The notes under the pieces: model-generated
What the model saw: the letters and a program-made list of their open reading frames with translations, nothing else
What the model was told of the DNA's origin: nothing
Databases searched by the model: none
NCBI GenBank assembly: GCA_944385055.1
Contig: CALWVT010000001.1
Span: forward strand, 186,001 to 250,000
Direction: 5' to 3'
Length of the DNA stretch: 64,000 bases
DNA from: an uncultured Clostridia bacterium
GTDB lineage: Bacteria > Bacillota > Clostridia > Oscillospirales > Acutalibacteraceae
Shown: positions 34,291 to 42,537 of the stretch, in pieces
Layout: every line of letters begins with the position of its first letter
How positions within the stretch are numbered: the first letter of the stretch is position 1
Translations under genes and position numbers: made by a program

Positions 34291-34542
34291 ATGGAGTATC
34301 GTTATAAAACATCCGGCACCTGTTCGAAGGAAATGATTGTCGACTTAGACGGCGACACGATCCGCAAAGTCCAGGTCATCGGCGGCTGCAACGGCAACCT
34401 CAAGGGCATCTGCGCGCTGGTTGCCGGCATGAAGGCCCAGGATGTCATCGACCGCTGCAAGGGCATCCGCTGCGGCATGCGCCCGACTTCCTGCCCGGAC
34501 CAGCTGGCGCGTGCGCTGACGCAGGCGCTCGCAAACGAGTAA
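34291..34542 (+). CDS. TSCPD-domain protein
   Basis: An 83-residue protein of the TIGR03905 type, with CNGNLKGICALVAGM in the middle and CGMRPTSCPDQLARAL near the end. The TSCPD domain is also found at the C-terminus of class II ribonucleotide reductases; the free-standing form has no proven function and may bind a metal through its Cys residues. ATG 34291 follows GAGGAG; the open frame from 34147 overlaps the permease and is rejected. Confidence 0.88.
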   Translation: MEYRYKTSGTCSKEMIVDLDGDTIRKVQVIGGCNGNLKGICALVAGMKAQDVIDRCKGIRCGMRPTSCPDQLARALTQALANE

Positions 34543-34587
34543 GCCGAAGCGTTCCTTTTTTAAAAAGATCGCCTGCTTGCGCATGCA

Positions 34588-34631
34588 AAAGGGGCGTTCG
34601 GACCCCAAAAGGCCCGAACGCCCCTTTCTCA
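34588..34631. terminator. Bidirectional terminator
   Basis: AAAGGGGCGTTCGG (34588-34601) pairs with CCGAACGCCCCTTT (34613-34626). T-rich tails occur on both strands, serving the TSCPD gene and the convergent Cys-rich peptide gene. Confidence 0.85.
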
Positions 34632-34642
34632 AAATGGAGAGC

Positions 34643-34780
34643 TTAGCAGCTGCATCCGCTGCCGCAGCCGCAGTCATTGCCGCAGCCGTTGTTGTTGCCA
34701 TTCCCGTTGCCGCAGCAGATCAGCAGGATAATGATCAGAATAATCCAGGAGCAGTTACCGCCAAAACCATTGTTGCACAT
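34643..34780 (-). CDS. 45-residue Cys/Gly/Asn-rich membrane peptide
   Basis: A short gene: ATG at 34780, TAA at 34643-34645. It begins MCNNGFGGNCSWIILIII and continues LLICCGNGNGNN, then ends CGNDCGCGSGCSC. One hydrophobic stretch (about 12-22) is flanked by Gly/Asn and ten Cys in all. AAGGAGG lies 8 bases upstream, which is strong support for translation. Similar tiny high-cysteine proteins occur in many Clostridia, some related to spore small proteins; function is unknown. It is divergent from mcsA, sharing the 34781-34871 intergenic region. Confidence 0.75.
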   Translation of the reverse strand: MCNNGFGGNCSWIILIIILLICCGNGNGNNNGCGNDCGCGSGCSC

Positions 34781-34871
34781 ATTGGATTGCCTCCTTGTTT
34801 GTTGTTACAATCCAGTATATTGCGCGCTCCCGGAATGTGTGAACGGATTTTTGAACAGGGAGGGACCTTTT

Positions 34872-35369
34872 ATGTTATGTCAGTGCTGCGGGGAGCGCCC
34901 GGTCACGACCCGCATCAAAACGATTGTCAACGGCCGCTTGACCGAACGGGCGCTGTGCGCGGTGTGTGCACAGCGGCTCGGCTATACGTCGCTGCTGACC
35001 CATCTCGACCGCGGCTTCGGGAGCGTTTTCAGCGATTGCTTGGAGGAAACGCCTGCCGGTGTGGAACACTGCCCGCAGTGCGGCGCAACGTTTGATGACA
35101 TCATACGAACGGGCCTGGTCGGCTGCGCGCGCTGCTATGAGACGTTCCGGGAGCAGCTGCAGCCGGTGCTCCAGCACATTTACGGTGCAGACGTGCACTG
35201 CGGAAAGATGCCCGGCGAGAACCTGCCGCAGCCCCAGCAGAATATGGAATTGACCGTTTTGCAGGATGCCCTGCGCGATGCCGTCGAACAGTCGGACCGC
35301 GTGCGCCGGCAGGCCCTTTTAAACGAGAGCCTGCGCCGTTTGGAAGGAGGGGAGGACCCCGATGCATAA
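34872..35369 (+). CDS. mcsA: McsA, activator of McsB
   Basis: A 165-residue zinc protein. Four Cys pairs are visible (LCQCC, LCAVC, HCPQCG, GCARCY), followed by a linker and a degenerate UVR motif at the C-terminus (about 125-160). In Bacillus, McsA binds and activates the arginine kinase McsB. ATG 34872 follows GGGAGGG. It overlaps mcsB by 8 bases. The usual upstream partner ctsR is not here, although the ctsR-mcsA-mcsB-clpC operon is the norm. Confidence 0.9.
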   Translation: MLCQCCGERPVTTRIKTIVNGRLTERALCAVCAQRLGYTSLLTHLDRGFGSVFSDCLEETPAGVEHCPQCGATFDDIIRTGLVGCARCYETFREQLQPVLQHIYGADVHCGKMPGENLPQPQQNMELTVLQDALRDAVEQSDRVRRQALLNESLRRLEGGEDPDA

Positions 35370-36396
35370 ATGGTATGAAGCGCCCGGCATTGACCGCGAC
35401 GTTGTGTTTGCGTCCCGCATCCGCATGGTGCGCAACCTTTCGGATCTGCCGTTCCCCGTACGCATGTCGGCGTCGGACCGGGAACGTGTCTGCCTGCGCG
35501 TAGAGAAAGCCCTCTCTGCGGTGCCGGATCTTGCGTGGACGGCCGCGTTCCTCGACGAACAGGAACCCGAACAGGCCGTTTCCCTCGTGGAACGGCAGCT
35601 CTGTTCGGCGGAATTCATCGCGGAGCCGCAGGGCCGCGCCGTGTTCTATACGCACGACGAGAGCTTGTGCGTGCTTGTAAACGGCATCGACCACGTCAGT
35701 ATGCAGGGCATCGCATCCGGCAGTGCGCTGCCGGACGTTTTAAACCGCGTCAACACGCTCGACACGGTCTTAGACCGCACGCTGCGCTTTGCCTTTCACA
35801 CACAGCTCGGCTATTTAACCCAGCGCCTCGACGCCCTGGGAACGGGCCTGCAGCCGTCGGTGCTGCTCTTTTTGCCCGCCTTGCAGCAGGGCGGGGCGGT
35901 CGAGCAGCTTTCCAGCGATGTCGCACAGCTCGGCTTTTCCCTGCGCGGCCTGTTTGACAGCGCCATCGACCCTGCCGGCGCCTGCTATGAGCTGACAAAC
36001 CGCATCTCGTTTGGGATCAGCGAAGCGGATGCCGTCAAAAACCTGCTTTCCATTTCCGGCCAGCTGTGCACCCGCGAACGCCAGGCCCGCACGGCCTTTT
36101 TGCAGACGGAAGAGGCCCAGGACGCGGTCGGCCGCGCACTTGCTGTGCTCGCCAGTGCGCGTGCGCTTGAATTTTCGGAGTTTTTGCGCCTGTACGCCAG
36201 CGTGCGCATGGGCGTGTGTGCGGGCCAGATCGGCGGGGTGCGCGTCGAGCAGCTCGACAGCCTTCTGTTTGCGGTGGAGCCGGCAACGCTTCTGCAGCGT
36301 GCCGGGAAACCCCTTTCCGCCGCCCAGCAGCAGGAGCGCCGCGCCCAGTTCTGCGGCGCCGTGCTTTCCGCCGCGTCGTTTCTGCCGGGCGTTTAA
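35362..36396 (+). CDS. mcsB: McsB-like protein, probably catalytically dead
   Basis: 344 residues with the phosphagen-kinase layout. N-terminal ASRIRMVRNLSDLPFP matches SRIRLARN of protein arginine kinases. But the hallmark NEEDH is NGIDH (107-111). The CPTNLGTGLR motif is RLDALGTGLQ (155-164), losing the Cys and the ATP-contacting Arg. The GEG region is DSA (199-201). The C-terminal phosphoarginine-binding-like region (QQERRAQF) remains. So it may be a pseudokinase acting as a pArg reader or adaptor. The overlap with mcsA and a clean frame argue against simple decay. clpC is absent downstream. Confidence 0.85.
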   Translation: MHKWYEAPGIDRDVVFASRIRMVRNLSDLPFPVRMSASDRERVCLRVEKALSAVPDLAWTAAFLDEQEPEQAVSLVERQLCSAEFIAEPQGRAVFYTHDESLCVLVNGIDHVSMQGIASGSALPDVLNRVNTLDTVLDRTLRFAFHTQLGYLTQRLDALGTGLQPSVLLFLPALQQGGAVEQLSSDVAQLGFSLRGLFDSAIDPAGACYELTNRISFGISEADAVKNLLSISGQLCTRERQARTAFLQTEEAQDAVGRALAVLASARALEFSEFLRLYASVRMGVCAGQIGGVRVEQLDSLLFAVEPATLLQRAGKPLSAAQQQERRAQFCGAVLSAASFLPGV

Positions 36397-37337
36397 GGGT
36401 CGGTGGGCTGTGTGGGCGTAAAGATGGTTTCTACATGCTTTACGCAGCCCGGCGGCGAATAGAGGAAACGGTCCATGTGGCTGCCCGTAAAATAGTAGTG
36501 CGGCGGCGCCGGCGTTTCCGATGTCGGAAATGTTTCGATCAGAACCAGTTTGATTTTCATGCGTTCGGGCAAAATACTTTTGATGTATACGCTCGCCTGC
36601 TGCCCGGGGGTTACGCCCTCGCGCTTTTCGGCAAGGCCCGCGAGATTCGGCGCGAGTTCCACGAAGGTGCCGTACGGCTCTACGCTGCGCACAATCCCCG
36701 CCACCGTCTCACCGCTCGAAAAGCGCGAGGCGTTTTCAAGCCACGTGCCCAGCAGCTCCCGCTGGCTTAAGGTGATGCGGCCGTTTTCGGTGCTGCGCAC
36801 CACGGCGCGGATATCCATCCCTACACGGAAACGGTCGCGCGGGTGGTGAATGCGTGAGACGCTGATCATGTCGATTGGCATCAGCGCGACAATTCCGCAG
36901 CCGATGTCGGCAAATGCGCCGAAAGCCTCCAAATGCGTAATGCGCGCGTCGAGCACATCCCCCGGCACCACGCGGTCGAGCTTTTCGCGCCGGCAGCGCG
37001 CCTGGGCTTCCCGCCTGGAGAGCATAGCAAGCGGCTTTTCCCCCGGGGATTCCCGGATTTCCTGTACGATAAAACAGACGGGCCGGTTGACACGCGCGAG
37101 CAGCGCAATATCCCGCACGGTCCCTTCCCGGATCCCCAGCGCCCCTTCCTCGCGCGGGATCATCCCCTGCATGCAGCCTAAGTTGACCCACAGATTGTGT
37201 GCTTTATCGCAGACAAGCGCCTTGGCCTCGAGGATTTTTCCCTGCCGCTGCGCTTTGAGAAGGGATTTGGGGCTTTCCAATGCGGCGCGGTTTTCCTTTG
37301 ATTCCAGCCGCCAGCCTTCCGGTGTGTATGCATCCAT
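36393..37337 (-). CDS. S1 RNA-binding domain protein
   Basis: A 314-residue cytoplasmic protein with S1-type OB folds: one degenerate near 36-110 ([29 protein letters not shown]), one at about 125-195 ([34 protein letters not shown]) and one at about 212-280 ([29 protein letters not shown]). It resembles the S1-like protein of Clostridia, which is shorter than Escherichia coli S1. Probable role: RNA binding or translation. ATG 37337 follows AGGAGG by 8 bases. Its stop codon overlaps the convergent mcsB stop. Confidence 0.85.
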   Translation of the reverse strand: MDAYTPEGWRLESKENRAALESPKSLLKAQRQGKILEAKALVCDKAHNLWVNLGCMQGMIPREEGALGIREGTVRDIALLARVNRPVCFIVQEIRESPGEKPLAMLSRREAQARCRREKLDRVVPGDVLDARITHLEAFGAFADIGCGIVALMPIDMISVSRIHHPRDRFRVGMDIRAVVRSTENGRITLSQRELLGTWLENASRFSSGETVAGIVRSVEPYGTFVELAPNLAGLAEKREGVTPGQQASVYIKSILPERMKIKLVLIETFPTSETPAPPHYYFTGSHMDRFLYSPPGCVKHVETIFTPTQPTDP

Positions 37338-37423
37338 TTTCACTACCTCCTTTTTTCACTGTCGAACATCCCCAATATATGCGCCGCCAGACGGCGCCAT
37401 GCGGAAAAGAAGGGGCGGAAGGG

Positions 37424-37452
37424 TTGCTTTTTTCGTGCGATTCTTGTAAACT
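37424..37452 (+). promoter_or_regulatory. Promoter of the cyclophilin-trxA unit
   Basis: TTGCTT (37424-37429) and TAAACT (37447-37452) with a 17-base spacer. The start is 36 bases downstream. Confidence 0.55.
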
Positions 37453-37487
37453 GGGAAGAAACAGCACATGAGAAAGGATGTGAGAAT

Positions 37488-38282
37488 GTGCGTCTTTCCA
37501 AGTGGATCTGTGCGGCAGCCTTTGTGCTGGCTGCTGCCTGTGCGGCGGCAGGATGCGGCTCGTCGGAAACGCAGAGCCCGACGCTCGGCTACCAGCTCGA
37601 CCCGCCCAAGGCTGGCGAACAGGTTGCCGTGCTCGATACGTCGATGGGCACTATCAAAATTCGTCTTTTCCCCGAGGAAGCCCCCAAAACCGTGGAGAAT
37701 TTTACGGGTTTGATCGAAAAGGGATATTACGACGGCCTGACCTTTCACCGCGTGATCGATGATTTTATGATTCAGGGCGGTGACCCGAACGGTGACGGTA
37801 CCGGCGGCGAGAGCATCTGGGGCGAGCCGTTTGAAGACGAGTTCAGCGAGACGCTCGTCAATCTGCGCGGTTCCCTCGCGATGGCCAACAGCGGCGCGAA
37901 CACCAACGGCAGCCAGTTCTTCATTAACCAGGCCGGCCCCGTCGACAGCAGCGTCTGGGCGCAGTATGAATCGCTTTATGACCAGCTTCTGCAGATCGAC
38001 GAAAGCCTTTGGCCGCAGATTGCCCGCCAGCAGTATACCATCCTCAACCCCGAAAAGCTGACGGATACCTACAAAGCGCTTTACGAACAGCAGGGCGGCA
38101 ACCCTTCGCTCGACGGCGCTTACAATGCATTTGACCCGCCGCGCGGCCACACCGTGTTCGGCCAGGTCTATGAGGGCATGGACGTCGTGGACGCCATTGC
38201 CGCCACCCCGGTCGATGACAACGATAAACCCGAGACGGATGTCGTTATCAACAAAGCAACTTTAGAAACGTACGAGGGATAA
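37488..38282 (+). CDS. Cyclophilin-type peptidyl-prolyl isomerase lipoprotein
   Basis: A 264-residue exported foldase. The N-terminus has a signal and lipobox (CAAAGC near residue 23), so it is anchored outside the membrane. The cyclophilin core shows [68 protein letters not shown] ~55-residue helical insert ([18 protein letters not shown]...) splits the core; such inserts occur in clostridial members. The GTG start at 37488 has AAAGGA upstream. trxA follows after 26 bases. Confidence 0.92.
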   Translation: MRLSKWICAAAFVLAAACAAAGCGSSETQSPTLGYQLDPPKAGEQVAVLDTSMGTIKIRLFPEEAPKTVENFTGLIEKGYYDGLTFHRVIDDFMIQGGDPNGDGTGGESIWGEPFEDEFSETLVNLRGSLAMANSGANTNGSQFFINQAGPVDSSVWAQYESLYDQLLQIDESLWPQIARQQYTILNPEKLTDTYKALYEQQGGNPSLDGAYNAFDPPRGHTVFGQVYEGMDVVDAIAATPVDDNDKPETDVVINKATLETYEG

Positions 38283-38308
38283 TTCCCCGGCACAAGGAGG
38301 TTATTTTT

Positions 38309-38629
38309 ATGGCAGAAGTCATCCACGCCAACGCAGCTGCGCTACAGCAGGCACTCCAGCAGAATCCGGTTGTCCTGTGCGATTTTTGGGCTACCTGGTG
38401 CGGCCCGTGCAAGATGCTCGCACCGGTGATCGAACAGCTGGCCGAAGAATACGCCGGCCGCGTCGCCGTTTTGAAGGTCGACGTGGACCGCAACCAGGAG
38501 CTCGCCGCCCAGTACGGCATCATGAGCATCCCGACCGTGTATGTCTTCAAAAACGGGAAGGCCGTCAACACGAAAGTTGGCGCGTACCCGATTGACGACT
38601 ACCGCAAAATGCTCGACGCGGTTCTGTAA
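38309..38629 (+). CDS. trxA: Thioredoxin
   Basis: A 106-residue disulfide reductase. The active site WCGPC is at residues 30-34 and the cis-Pro is in SIPTVYVFKNG. AAGGAGG precedes the ATG. It probably shares a transcript with the cyclophilin lipoprotein, ending at the terminator at 38665. Confidence 0.97.
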   Translation: MAEVIHANAAALQQALQQNPVVLCDFWATWCGPCKMLAPVIEQLAEEYAGRVAVLKVDVDRNQELAAQYGIMSIPTVYVFKNGKAVNTKVGAYPIDDYRKMLDAVL

Positions 38630-38664
38630 GCGGCGCGCGTTTGCAGAGCGGAAACCGAAAAAGG

Positions 38665-38717
38665 AAAAAGCCGGACCCACAGCGGGGCTCTTCCCGCGTG
38701 CGGGCCCGGCTTTTTCT
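38665..38717 (+). terminator. trxA terminator
   Basis: AAAAAGCCGG (38665-38674) pairs with CCGGCTTTTT (38706-38715), with inner stems between. Confidence 0.85.
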
Positions 38718-38811
38718 ATGCTTTCGGCCCCTCCTTTGCAAAGGAGACAAAAACGGGGTTTTCTTGCGGCGTAAGATATGGTATAATTGTGAAAAAAGGA
38801 GGAGGGATCGC

Positions 38812-39315
38812 TTGCTTTCTGTCCGCCTTTTCTCCAAACGCCTGTTCTTTTTCGGCCTTTCCGCATGCATCATGCTGGCCCTGTTCGGCTTTTCCGCCCA
38901 GCCGGGCCCCGAAAGCGATGCGCTGAGCCTTCCCCTTGCATCTGTGCTGCGGCGCCTTTTTGGACTGCCGCTGGCGGATGCCAACCGCCTGGTGCGGAAA
39001 GCGGCGCACTTCGGCGCTTATTTTCTGCTGGGCGGCACGTTGTTCGGCGGCTTTTCGACCGTCTTTCGCGCCGCCGGGCAGCGTTTTCGGCGATTCTTCT
39101 TTTCCGAAACGGCAGCCGTTTTGTACGCGCTGTTCGACGAATGGCACCAGCACTTTTCCGCTGCCCGCACCCCTGCTTTGACGGATGTCTGCCTGGATGC
39201 GGCGGGTGCCTTTTGTGGGGCCCTATGCTTTTCTGCGCTCTTCGCGCTGATCCGCCGCCGCAAGCCGCGGGTAGGAGGCACCCCTTTTTACCATCCTCCA
39301 CAAAGAAAGAGGTGA
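38812..39315 (+). CDS. VanZ-like membrane protein
   Basis: A 167-residue protein with four helices and the VanZ pattern: FGFSAQPGPESDALS near the first helix, KAAHFGAYFLLGGTLF, ALFDEWHQHFSAARTPALTDVCLDAAGA. VanZ relatives confer low teicoplanin resistance in some hosts; others have unknown roles. The start is TTG 38812, 8 bases after AGGAGGAGG. A TATAAT box lies at 38782-38787 with a poor -35. The zinc-ribbon gene follows after 4 bases. Confidence 0.85.
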   Translation: MLSVRLFSKRLFFFGLSACIMLALFGFSAQPGPESDALSLPLASVLRRLFGLPLADANRLVRKAAHFGAYFLLGGTLFGGFSTVFRAAGQRFRRFFFSETAAVLYALFDEWHQHFSAARTPALTDVCLDAAGAFCGALCFSALFALIRRRKPRVGGTPFYHPPQRKR

Positions 39316-39319
39316 GGAC

Positions 39320-40564
39320 ATGCTCTGTCCAAACTGCGGCTGGGATAATCCGGCCGAATCGAATACCTGTATGCACTGCGGCGCCCCGCTTTCACCCGAA
39401 ACGCCGCAGACGCCGTCTACAGTGTCTCCTGCGCCGCCTCCCGAACCGGCACCCCCCGCGCCAACGCCACCGCCGCCTTCCGATTGGACGTTTGAGGAGG
39501 AAGCCCCGCGCCGCTCGCACGGCCCGCTCGTCGTGCTGATGGTGGTCCTGGTTTTGGCCGCCGCCGCGTTTGGGCTGTGCTTTGGCTGGTACCAGGGCAG
39601 CGGCGCATGGCCTTGGGAAACCCTGTACGCGACGCCCGATTCCACCCAGAGTATGGCGGCTTCGAGCGCGGCATCCGCTTCCTCGTCCGTGCCGGCCGGC
39701 TACGATGCCGCCGCGCTTGCCGCAGCGGTCCGGCAGAGCAATTTTACGGACTTCCGCGTCGCGGAATCGGAAATCAGTGACATCCGTACGGACGAAAATT
39801 ACGCGGACCGCATCACTTACCGCTTTACCGTCACGAAACCGATGGCGACCCTCCATATGGAAATCGGCATTCCCGCGGATTCGTCGTCGGGCTTTTCCCG
39901 GCCGCGTGTGACCAATTGGGCCGTGGATACGTGGAACCTCACCGGCGTTTGGAACGACGAGACCGGCAACAGCCTCGTCATCGCCGAGTGTGCGGACGGG
40001 GAAATTTCCGGCTCCTATGTGCCGAAGGGTTCCTTTTCCGGTACGCCGCTTTCCGGTACGCTTTCGGAAGAGGGCGTCGTTTCCCTGCTGGGCAGCCGCC
40101 TCAATATCAGCGGCACGTTTTCCCCGGCGGGCACGGCCCAGCTGTCCGTGCAGACCGGCAGCGCGGCTTCGCGCGAAACGGCGTTTGTGATGCTCTCCAC
40201 CGCGGTTCCAACCGTGCAGCAGCAGACTTCCTCGCGCCCGTCCTCCGCAAACACCTCCTCGGGCGGCAGCACGCTCCACGAGGGCGACGTCTTCCCCGAA
40301 AGCAGCGAGCGCCTGCTCAATACGCTTGATTTTGTGCCGGTCCTCTTTTCCGGCCAGGCCAAAGAGCAGCTCGCCCTCGCCCGCAACGAGATCTACGCCC
40401 GCCATGGCTTCGATTTCCAAACGGAACCCTACCGCTCCCATTTCTATTCGCTTCCTTGGTATCAGGCATTGCCAAAAGTCAAACAGGTGCCGGAAAGCGA
40501 ACTCAGCGAAATCGAGCGGCAGAATATCACGAAGATTCAGGAGTACGAAAGCCGCTACAATTGA
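39320..40564 (+). CDS. Zinc-ribbon membrane protein with C-terminal YARHG domain
   Basis: A 414-residue protein. N-terminal zinc ribbon (CPNCG, CMHCG, residues 3-22), a Pro-rich linker (about 30-60), one transmembrane helix (about 70-90), a long extracellular Ser-rich and beta-rich region (about 110-315), and a C-terminal YARHG domain (about 345-410) with ARNEIYARHGFDF. YARHG domains are extracellular and of unknown function, often linked to the wall. It follows the VanZ-like gene and is likely co-transcribed. Sensor or envelope factor roles are guesses. Confidence 0.82.
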   Translation: MLCPNCGWDNPAESNTCMHCGAPLSPETPQTPSTVSPAPPPEPAPPAPTPPPPSDWTFEEEAPRRSHGPLVVLMVVLVLAAAAFGLCFGWYQGSGAWPWETLYATPDSTQSMAASSAASASSSVPAGYDAAALAAAVRQSNFTDFRVAESEISDIRTDENYADRITYRFTVTKPMATLHMEIGIPADSSSGFSRPRVTNWAVDTWNLTGVWNDETGNSLVIAECADGEISGSYVPKGSFSGTPLSGTLSEEGVVSLLGSRLNISGTFSPAGTAQLSVQTGSAASRETAFVMLSTAVPTVQQQTSSRPSSANTSSGGSTLHEGDVFPESSERLLNTLDFVPVLFSGQAKEQLALARNEIYARHGFDFQTEPYRSHFYSLPWYQALPKVKQVPESELSEIERQNITKIQEYESRYN

Positions 40565-40729
40565 CCGAAGAAAATCCTTCCCCAATCTGCCAACACTTTG
40601 TGTCCCTTCTCCAAATCAAAGCGGAAAACCCCGCCTGATTCATTCCAAAATTGGCATTTGAAATCAAATCCACGCGGCTTTTAGAGAAAGCAGGCAGGAA
40701 TAAAATTTCCAATTTCAAGAATGTGTATC

Positions 40730-40776
40730 TTGACAAACGTCAGAGACGCGCCGTATACTTAGTTAGCTAAACTAAG
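40730..40776 (+). promoter_or_regulatory. Fatty acid operon promoter and FabT-like operator
   Basis: TTGACA (40730-40735) and TATACT (40754-40759) with an 18-base spacer. A palindrome CTTAGTT-AGCTA-AACTAAG (40758-40776) with perfect 7-bp arms starts at the last bases of the -10 box. A bound repressor would block transcription. FabT, encoded just downstream, is the natural candidate, as in streptococci. Confidence 0.8.
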
Positions 40777-40779
40777 TAT

Positions 40780-41256
40780 TTGCCTAGGCAGGGAAGGGAG
40801 GCGGTAGACATCACCGCGTTTGAGTCTGAACTCAATGACTTATTGGTGAAGGCGTACGGTTCGATCGACCGCTTGGAGGAGCAGATGCTTCGCACGACCT
40901 CCAAGCATCAGGTCTCTATCCGGGAAGTGCATTTGATGGAGACCGTTGCGCAGCAGCGGCAGGCGTGCACGATCAGCTGCCTTTCCGCGAGCCAGGGCAT
41001 CAGCCTGCCCAGCGTCACGGCGGCCGTCAACAAGCTCTGCCGCAAGGGGTTCGTGGAAAAACAGCGCAGCCCTTCCGACGGCCGCGTCGTCCATGTTGTG
41101 CTCACGCACGAGGGCGCGCGGATCGTGACCGCCCACCGCTATTTTCACCGGCATATGGTGCGTGCGGTCACAAAATCCTTGACGCGCCAGGAGCGGGAAG
41201 CGATGCTTTCCGGCGTGCGCAAGCTCAACCAATTTTTCGACGAAGAACTGCATTGA
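40780..41256 (+). CDS. fabT: FabT-like MarR repressor of fatty acid synthesis
   Basis: MarR regulator of ~148-158 residues with TISCLSASQGISLPSVTAAVNKLCRKGFVEKQRSPS in the helix-turn-helix and wing, and HRYFHRHMVRAV after it, typical of FabT. In streptococci FabT with acyl-ACP represses the fab operon. The start is unclear: TTG 40780 is within ~14 bases of the transcription start and has no ribosome site; the strong GGGAAGGGAGG site (40791-40802) points to codon ATC at 40810 (protein then DITAFESELNDLLV). No ATG, GTG or TTG lies at that spacing. Confidence 0.85.
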   Translation: MPRQGREAVDITAFESELNDLLVKAYGSIDRLEEQMLRTTSKHQVSIREVHLMETVAQQRQACTISCLSASQGISLPSVTAAVNKLCRKGFVEKQRSPSDGRVVHVVLTHEGARIVTAHRYFHRHMVRAVTKSLTRQEREAMLSGVRKLNQFFDEELH

Positions 41257-41270
41257 GAAGAGGGAACAAC

Positions 41271-42230
41271 TTGAGTTTTACGATTCTTGGAACGGGCAGC
41301 GCGCTGCCCGCAAAGACTGTGACAAACGACGATATGGCCAAGCTTGTGGAGACGAGCGACGAATGGATCCGCACCCGTACCGGCATCCGCGAACGGCATG
41401 TGATTACCGACGAATCCGTCACGGAAATCACGTTTACGGCAGCACAGCGTGCGCTGGAAATGAGCGGCGTTTCTCCGCAGGAACTCGACTATATCATCTG
41501 CCCGACCGTCGGCGGGGACTGGATTAGTCCAAGCCTTGCCTGCATGATCCAGGAGCGCCTGGGCGCTACTTGCCCGGCTGTGGACGTCAATGCGGCGTGC
41601 AGCGGCTTCTTGTATGGGCTCGACTATGCCGACGGCATCTTTGCAAGAAAGCGCGCAAAGTATGTGCTCGTTGCGGCCGCCGAGGGCTTGAGCCGCCTGT
41701 TAAACTGGAAGGACCGCTCCACCTGCGTGCTGTTCGGCGACGGCGCCGGCGCGGCCGTGCTGGGGGAGGGCGACAGCCTGCGCTACCTGCATTTGACCGC
41801 AAAGGGCAGCTTGGCTTTGCATGTGCCCCATGCGCCGGGGGAAAGCCCGTTTGAGACAAACGAGCAGCCGCCCCACGGCCTCGTGATGGACGGCCGCGAA
41901 ATTTACCGCTTCGCCGTCAGCACGATTACCGCGGAGCTGCGCCGCGCAAGCGAAGAGACAGGCATCCCCTTTGAAAAGGTGGATCATGTGCTTTTGCATC
42001 AGGCAAATCAGCGCATCATGGATGCGGCCTCCAAAAAGCTGCACCTGCCGCCCGAAAAAGTCCCCTCGTCGATTGCCCGTACGGCCAATACGTCCGCCGC
42101 GTCGGTGCCGATCCTCCTCGACCAGGAAGCCCGTTTGGGCCACCTGCACCGCGGGGACATCCTGATGCTCTGCGCGTTCGGCGCGGGGCTTACAAGCGGC
42201 ACGGCCGTCCTTGAATGGACGCGCGATTAA
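41271..42230 (+). CDS. fabH: 3-oxoacyl-ACP synthase III
   Basis: Condenses acetyl-CoA (or branched acyl-CoA) with malonyl-ACP to start chains. 319 residues with the triad Cys110 (NAACSGF), His243 (LHQANQ) and Asn273 (TANTSAAS). DEWIRTRTGIRERH and GDGAGAAVL are also typical. The start is TTG 41271 after AGAGGGAA. It is the second gene of the fab operon, 14 bases after fabT. Confidence 0.97.
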   Translation: MSFTILGTGSALPAKTVTNDDMAKLVETSDEWIRTRTGIRERHVITDESVTEITFTAAQRALEMSGVSPQELDYIICPTVGGDWISPSLACMIQERLGATCPAVDVNAACSGFLYGLDYADGIFARKRAKYVLVAAAEGLSRLLNWKDRSTCVLFGDGAGAAVLGEGDSLRYLHLTAKGSLALHVPHAPGESPFETNEQPPHGLVMDGREIYRFAVSTITAELRRASEETGIPFEKVDHVLLHQANQRIMDAASKKLHLPPEKVPSSIARTANTSAASVPILLDQEARLGHLHRGDILMLCAFGAGLTSGTAVLEWTRD

Positions 42231-42298
42231 AATTTTGTTAGTCCGATTTTTTAAACCATATATGCACTGCAATTCAAAGCAAAAAGGAGAAAACAATC

Positions 42299-42535
42299 AT
42301 GGCAAATTCTGAAACTCTGGCAAGACTCGAAAAGATCATCAGCGAATACAAGGACGATTTGGAGCCCGGCACGCTGACCCCTGAGACGACGTTTGAGTCC
42401 CTGGATTTTGACTCTCTGGACATCGTGGACATGATGATGGCCTGCGAAGACGAATTCGGCGTCGAGATCCCCGAAGATGCCCAGCTCAAGACCGTGCAGG
42501 ATCTGCTCAATCTGATTGACAAGACGGAGGAATAA
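42299..42535 (+). CDS. acpP: Acyl carrier protein
   Basis: A 78-residue acidic carrier. The phosphopantetheine site is Ser39 in DSLDIVDMMM. AAGGAG precedes the ATG. It is third in the fab operon. Confidence 0.97.
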   Translation: MANSETLARLEKIISEYKDDLEPGTLTPETTFESLDFDSLDIVDMMMACEDEFGVEIPEDAQLKTVQDLLNLIDKTEE

Positions 42536-42537
42536 GC

